NCBI RefSeq assembly: GCF_020520425.1
Contig: NC_079492.1
Span: 71,973,671 to 72,037,670 of the forward strand
Direction: 5' to 3'
DNA length: 64,000 bases
DNA from: Spinacia oleracea
Taxonomy: Eukaryota > Streptophyta > Magnoliopsida > Caryophyllales > Amaranthaceae
Position 1 is the stretch's first letter. Every line of letters starts with the position of its first letter. Position numbers and translations under genes: made by a program. Below the pieces are notes generated by a model. It made no database searches and had not been told where the DNA came from. It worked only from the letters and a program-made list of their open reading frames with translations. Of this stretch, positions 58,582-64,000 are shown piece by piece.

Positions 58582-61500
58582 CCTGGCTTTGGGGATTGTT
58601 CCGCGCATGTTATGTATGTTTAACTGTATTCCCCTACACTGACTTTCCGACTTTCTTTAATGCTATGAATCTTCAACCTCCGGATCAAAATTGGTATATG
58701 GATACGGGCGCCACTTCTCATCTCATGAATGGTTCAGGTATTAATTCAACTATTGTTAATTGGCGTAATTTCAATTCACATATTGTGGTTGGTGATGGCT
58801 CGAAAATACCAGTTAGAGGTCTAGCAACATCTCTACTTCGTAAACCTTATCCCCCTCTTACTCTCAAAAATATTCTGTATGCTCCTCACATTATTAAAAT
58901 TTTAGTTTTTGTTCGTCAGTTCACTTCTGATAACTCCGTGTCTGTCGAATTTGACCCTCTTGGTTTTTTTGTGAAGGATCTCCAGACGGGCAAAATTCTG
59001 ACGAGATGTAATAGTGTTGGGAACCTCTACCCTTTGTCATCGTCTACATCACCACATTGTTCTGCTTCGGCTTTTGCAGTTTTGTCCTCCGAAGTTTGGC
59101 ATAATCGTTTGGGCCATCCCGGCGATCAAGTCCTTAGTTTTCTTAGAAATAATAAAATTATTCCTTGTACTACTGGGAATAGCCCTCATATTTGTCATGG
59201 CTGTCAATTAGGCAAACATTGTCGGCTTCCGTTTTCTGTTTCTCATACGAAGACTTATGCTCCTTTCGATATTGTTCAGACCGATTTATTTACATATGCG
59301 CTTAATAGTCATTTGGGTTATCGATATTATCTTCTATTAATTGATGACTTCTCTCATTTTCTTTGGGTTTTTCCTCTCAAGCATAAATCCGAAGTATATC
59401 CTACATTTGTGAGATTTCATTCTTACGTGCACACTCAATTTGGAAAATCTATTAATGCCTTACAATGTGATAATGGTCGTGAATATGATAATGCTAACTT
59501 CACTCTCTTTTCTAATACTCATGGAATGATTTGGCGTTATTCTTGCCCTCATACGTCTCCTCAAAATGGAAAGGCCGAGCGTATGATCCGAACTATAAAT
59601 AATATTTGTCGTTCCCTTCTTTTTCATGCATCTCTTCCTCCCTTGTTTTGGGTGGAGTCGTTAAATATGGCGACATATTTATTAAATATTCATCCTACAC
59701 GTCTCCTAAATAACCTAACCCCAATGCATCTTCTCTACAACAAGGCCCCATCGTATGATCACCTTCGTACGTTCGGGTGCCTATGCTATCCCAATCTCCC
59801 GGCTACGAGTCCCCATAAATTGATCCCTCGCTCCACTCCATGCATTTTTCTGGGTTATCCTACTTCCCATCGAGGTTATCGGTGCTATGATATTCAATCC
59901 AAGAAAATAATAATCTATAGGCATGTCACATTTGATGAATCCACTTTCCCATATTCGTCCACCTATGTGCCCAATTCTAAAGATTATGAGTTTCTTGTCC
60001 CACCTCCACCTCAGCCCAATACAGCTGAGCCCACTCCCACTCCTCCCTTGTCTCATTTTCATCCCCTAAGCTGCTCCCCTGGTCCGCCTATTCCATTTCG
60101 TGGTCCCAGCCCACGTGCTGAGTCTAGTTCTACAGTGGACCCATCTGGGCATAATAGTCCAACGGCGACACGTGGGACTGTTCAATCAACCACGTGTCAA
60201 CCGCGGATTACCCAACCACTTGGATCAGTCTCACCCATTATGGACCAGGCCCAACAGCAAATAGAGTCTCCTTCTTTATCCTCCTCTCATGAGTCTTCCC
60301 CTTTCTCTCCTACTGGGCTATGAAATGGGGCTGGCCCAATTACTCCCCCTTCTTTTCCTACCCAACGTGCCCCTATTCTGCATTCCATGCAGACTCGTGC
60401 GCGGTCCGGGATCTTCAAGCCCAACTCTAATTATGCTAATCTTGCTCTTCTCACCTCTGTCACACCAAAAATTTCCCCCATACCCAAATCTCCGTTGCTT
60501 GCCCGTAAGGACCCTAACTGGTATAATGTTATTTGTGATGAATATAATGCCATGATTAACACTAATACGTGGGAGTTGGTTCCACGTCCCCCGAATGCAA
60601 ATGTGATTCGTTGTTTATGGGAGTTCACACATAAAGAAAAATCAAATGGTGATTGTGAACGGCATAAAGCACGGTTAGTGGCAAATGGTAAGGGCCAAGA
60701 GGTATGTATTGATTGTGGTGAGACATTCAATCCGGTTGTTAAACCAACCACCATTCGCACTGTTTTGAGCTTGGCTTTTTCTCCTCAGTGGTCCATTCAT
60801 CAACTAGACGTGAATAATGCTTTTCTTCATGGTAATTTACAGGAAACAGTTTACATGCATCATCCCCCGGGTTTTGTTCATCCAGATACGCCCAAGCATG
60901 TTTGGATTCTTCGCCGATCTATCTACGGTGTTAAGCAGGCCCCACGTGCCTAGTATCAATGGTTTGCTACTTATATTCTTTCTTTGGGGTTCACAAACAG
61001 TAAGAGTGACACTTCACTGTTTATTTTCCGCCGGGTAAAGGAGACTGCCTATTTATTGCTATATGTTGATGATATTATACTAACATGTTCTTCTGAGAGT
61101 CTCCGTACCCGGGTTATTTCTCTTCTCAGTTCTGAGTTCGCTATGAAGGACATTGGCCCTTTGCCTTATTTTCTTGGTATTTCTGTCTCACGTACTAAGG
61201 ACACTATGTTTTTGTGTCAAAGGAAATATGCACAAGTGGTCCTCGCTCGGGCTGAAATGTCTTATTGTAAGTCTGCTACTACTCCCGTTGATACTAATTC
61301 CAAGCTCTGTGCTCATGGGGGTAAACCGGTTGTTGATCCCTCCTTGTATCGACAACTTGTAGGGGCACTCCAGTATCTTACTTTCACCCGCCCAGATATA
61401 TCGTATGCCGTGCAACAGATTTGTTTGTTCATGCATGATCCGCGTGAACCTCATTTCCATGCCTTGAAACGGGTTCTCCGTTATATCAAGGGCACTCTTG

Positions 61501-62030
61501 ACTAATGTATGCACTTGTCTCCTTCTTCTACATCCGACCTTGTATCTTATACCGACGCCGACTGGGGTGGTTGTCCAGATGCTCGACGTTCTACTTTTGG
61601 GTATTGCGTCTTTCTTGGGGATAACCTCATATCTTGGTCATCCAAGAGACATGCCACTTTGTCCCGTTCCAGTGCTGAGGCCGAATATCGGGGAGTGGCG
61701 AATGTTGTTGCAGAGACGGCTTGGATCCGTAACCTTCTTATGGAGCTGCATTGCCCGTTAAAACGGGCCACCGTTGTGTATTGTGACAATATTAGTGCCG
61801 TTTATATGTCCCATAATTCGGTACATAATCAACGCACTAAACATGTGGAAATGGACATTCACTTTGTTCGGGAAAAGGTCGCCCTAGGCCATATTCGCGT
61901 TCTACATGTTCCTTCTTCTTTTTAGTATGCAGATATCTTCACCAAGGGTCTCCCCCAACCCTTGTTCACCGATTTTCGTTCCAGTTTGAGCATCCGTCCT
62001 CCTCCCGCTCCAACTGAGGGGGTGTGTTAG
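58582..62030 (+). pseudogene. pol of Copia H with four in-frame stops
   Basis: One reading frame runs from about 58582 to a TAG at 62028-62030 that lies inside the 3' LTR. In order it encodes protease (WYMDTGATSHL, near 58690), the pre-integrase HHCC region (VWHNRLGHPG then CHGCQLGKHC, near 59093-59220), the integrase core with D, D and E in VQTDLF, LQCDNG and NGKAERM (59270-59585), reverse transcriptase (LDVNNAFLHG, then YVDDI near 61063) and RNase H (YTDADWGGCPDARRST, SAEAEYRG, CDNISAVY, IFTKGLPQP). Stops interrupt at 60321 (TGA), 60951 (TAG), 61503 (TAA) and 61923 (TAG). No frameshift occurs. The N-terminus lacks the gag-protease link, removed with the nested insertions. Confidence 0.93.
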
Positions 62031-62160
62031 ACAATATTCTGTAAATAATATTTGTCCATAGTTAGCCTAATGTAAAAATGTAAAGTAGGGTTACATAGGA
62101 TTACTATATATTGTGAATAATTAATGAAAGCCTCCTCAAGGAGAATTATTCCATCTTACG
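62025..62160 (+). repeat. 3' LTR of Copia H (136 bp)
   Basis: It starts TGTTAGACAATATTCTG, preceded by the polypurine tract CTGAGGGGG, and ends CCATCTTACG; the terminal CA has mutated to CG. TTATT follows, matching the duplication before the 5' LTR. Confidence 0.9.
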
Positions 62161-62165
62161 TTATT

Positions 62166-63330
62166 AAAGGGGGGAAATCGTGTATTAAAGGGGGTTTAAG
62201 GTTTCACAACACCAATATAAATTTGATTTGTGGATTAGGAGGGTTATGCACGAGTTCATTGACTTATTTGATGTTAAAGCCCGCGCGTTTGTGACTAAAT
62301 GCATTTGATGCCTTTTTACAAACCTCGAGTTATAGGGTGGATAACTGAAAATATGGTGGTATTTCGTGAACTTCTTCAAAACTCATGTCATTTCATACAA
62401 TAACAACATTGTTTATGGTTTTATTCACGCTTCCGGCTTTTCCATTTTGAGAAGAGGTGTGTGGACACGAGAATCTAAAACCATCCCATTCCAAACACAA
62501 AACAATTTAAATTAATCATGTTAGTCCGCTTTGAAAAGATTTGATTGGTCTTTTAAATTGAGTATGAACATGCATATGGCCTAAAAGCTAGGAATGATTG
62601 AAAGGCGTGAGATTTAAAAAGCAAACTAGCTTGTAAGCCCATTCAAAAAACGGGCAATTATATTGTGGTTTGTTAAGTCATCTTTTAAAATGCTAATTTT
62701 ATCGTGGGCCTTGTAATTCTAATAGGAATTTAAGATTTATATAGGGTTGAAATTTAAAAGTTCAAAAAAATATATAAAACAGATGGTTAATTAATATTTA
62801 GTGTTAAAGATGGAGGTAAAGTGAGAGGAGTTGAATGAATAAATAAACTAAATGTTAAATTGATGTTGAATGAAGAAGCTAGATGAAGTGAAAGAGGTAT
62901 GAAAACTGCAATATTTCATATAACAAACAATAAATTGAAAAATAAAAAAATAAAAAAATGTGTGGATGATATATGGGGTTACACGTGTCATCCAATCGTT
63001 TGTGGTTTTTCATTTTAAATACTAGGTATAGATGTTATTGAGTAAAATGTCGTTAAATTAATTGATCTCATTATTATACTTTCATAATATTAAATTTTAA
63101 GATTATTTTAGAACAACATAATTAGAGATAATTAGGGTCAAAGTGGTCAAAGTTATAGGTTGGCAAACATGTATTGCAAATTTTTTTTTTGAATTATGTT
63201 ATAAGCAAGAGAAAATAAGTGAAAATCGGGTAAATACAAGTATACACGTATTCCTTATACAACGGGACCACTGTATAAACTAAACGAGGGTTCTTTAGGC
63301 GGAAATTAAGATAACCCTAGCGTGCTTTGC
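62166..63330. other. Intergenic DNA upstream of the SKP1-like gene
   Basis: This is the other side of the Copia H target site. It is AT-rich with no coding sequence or bounded element that I can recognise. Confidence 0.5.
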
Positions 63331-63333
63331 CTC

Positions 63334-63340
63334 TATAAAA
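63334..63340 (+). promoter_or_regulatory. TATA box of the SKP1-like gene
   Basis: CTATAAAA sits 102 bp before the ATG at 63442 in an otherwise GC-moderate stretch, a standard plant core-promoter position. It suggests that the truncated gene may still be transcribed. Confidence 0.55.
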
Positions 63341-63441
63341 ACACTGTACAAGTTATAATTTCTCTGTCACGAAACTCTGTTAATCAGTTATATTTCTAGG
63401 GTATTTTGTTTGCACTCAATCTTTTAAAAAAGTTACATGCA

Positions 63442-63756
63442 ATGGCTTCTTGTTCATCATCCGGATCAAAGAAAAAGATAACGCTAAAGAGCGCCGACCG
63501 AGAATTGTTCCAAGTGGATGAGGAAGTGGCTATACAATCTAAGACGATCAAGCAGATTTTAGAGGAAATTTCTGGCGTCTACGAGATTCCGTTGCCGAAC
63601 GTCACAGGAAAAATTCTCTCAAAAGTCATCGAGTATTGCAAGAAACATGCTGGTTCTGCAAAATCCGATGATTTTAATTAGTGGCAAACGGATTTCCTAA
63701 ATGTGGATCAGAATACCCTTTTTGATATTATGCTGGTAATAATGAAATATCCTTAA
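63442..63756 (+). pseudogene. SKP1-like protein, truncated by a stop codon
   Basis: ATG 63442 has good context (CAATGGCT) and opens a 79-codon frame: a serine-rich start, then ITLKSADRELFQVDEEVAIQ, SKTIKQILEE, IPLPNVTGKILSKVIEYCKK. This is the N-terminal POZ half of SKP1, the adaptor linking F-box proteins to cullin 1 in SCF ubiquitin ligases. A TAG at 63679-63681 stops it. The next 24 codons (WQTDFLNVDQNTLFDIM) still match SKP1 before a second break at 63754. Normal SKP1 proteins have about 160 residues, and the missing C-terminal half holds the F-box-binding helices. I call it a pseudogene. An alternative is expression of a POZ-only peptide that could bind cullin. The upstream in-frame extension has no ATG. 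Confidence 0.85.
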
Positions 63757-64000
63757 TCTTTTTCTTCAGTCATATTTTCGTTTGAAGGAGTATTCAACTT
63801 TTATTCTATTTGAAAAATCCTAAAACCAAAATAAATAAAATCGGCATAAGTACAATGAAAAACTAAACTGACATTGACAGTGATACCAAAAGAGTTTTCT
63901 ATAAGGCTTAATGATACACGAGTGCGTATGGTTTTTTTTTTTTTTACCACCCGGTTCACCCTTGCTAATCCGAATTCGGGTCGAGTTACGAGTGGATAGG
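63757..64000. other. 3' flank of the SKP1-like relic
   Basis: AT-rich non-coding DNA with a T-run near 63930. No further SKP1 codons are recognisable in any frame. Confidence 0.5.

Larger units (their letters stand above)
32582..62160 (+). mobile_element. Copia retrotransposon H (29.6 kb with nested insertions)
   Basis: It is bounded by near-identical LTRs (32582-32718 and 62025-62160) and a 5-bp target duplication TTATT (32577-32581 and 62161-62165). Gag lies at 32793-33849 and pol at about 58582-62030; the gap of nearly 25 kb is entirely later insertions. Without them the element would be about 4.7 kb. The short LTRs, UBN2-type gag and pol wording suggest the Ale/Retrofit lineage, which is inference. 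Gag and pol share a frame but carry several stops, so H is no longer autonomous. Confidence 0.93.

Noticed and set aside
1-64000. CRISPR arrays, operons, phage or bacterial features
   Set aside because: No direct-repeat/spacer arrays, no Shine-Dalgarno-led gene clusters; genes have spliceosomal introns and the repeats are eukaryotic transposons.

Overview
The window looks like a nuclear chromosome segment of a flowering plant, probably a dicot. It has spliced genes with GT-AG introns, plant gene families (PRA1, a CO2-response-protease-like subtilase, SKP1, GRF zinc finger) and a dense load of plant transposons. The repeat style would suit the Caryophyllales/Amaranthaceae, but that is an impression and not something the sequence proves. 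There are no prokaryotic features.

Only a few host genes are visible. They are an intronless PRA1-family gene (4910-5425, minus), a nine-exon secreted subtilisin-like protease that reads intact over 769 residues (29198-32425, plus), and a SKP1-like gene cut short by a stop codon (63442-63681, plus). A small GRF zinc-finger gene (6583-7017) is intact but probably belongs to a MULE transposon whose transposase (7293-9274, minus) is broken.

Left part (1-10.4 kb): Stowaway-type MITEs, one nested in another, a 265-bp tandem duplication, a possible tRNA-derived SINE, a MITE with long inverted repeats, the MULE, and hAT and Copia fragments stacked side by side. From 10394 to 23931 lies a 13.5-kb CACTA element with an ACT target duplication. 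It carries a captured exon of casein kinase 2 alpha and is split by an 8.7-kb LTR retrotransposon (element A, target duplication TTTAG). From 23.9 to 29 kb the DNA is AT-rich, with a short tandem repeat, an unrecognised coding relic and a hAT-like MITE.

Right part (32.6-62.2 kb): everything between the subtilase and the SKP1 relic is one Copia retrotransposon (H), bounded by 136-137 bp LTRs and a TTATT target duplication. Its gag is split from its pol by about 25 kb of nested insertions: a solo LTR, a second LTR family, a 12.65-kb tandemly duplicated block holding a decayed Copia body related to element A, a second CACTA element with a captured ETF-alpha fragment, a roughly 3-kb Gypsy-like solo LTR, and inside that a 6.9-kb gag-only (TR-GAG-like) element on the minus strand.

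The most informative result is that insertion order can be read from exact target duplications. These include a target duplication present three times, which points to unequal crossing-over, and a clean empty site in element A that dates the second CACTA insertion. No wholly new molecular system is evident. The items most worth following are the gene-capturing CACTA elements, the recently mobilised but coding-dead LTR family, and the GATC-palindrome-rich gag-only element.
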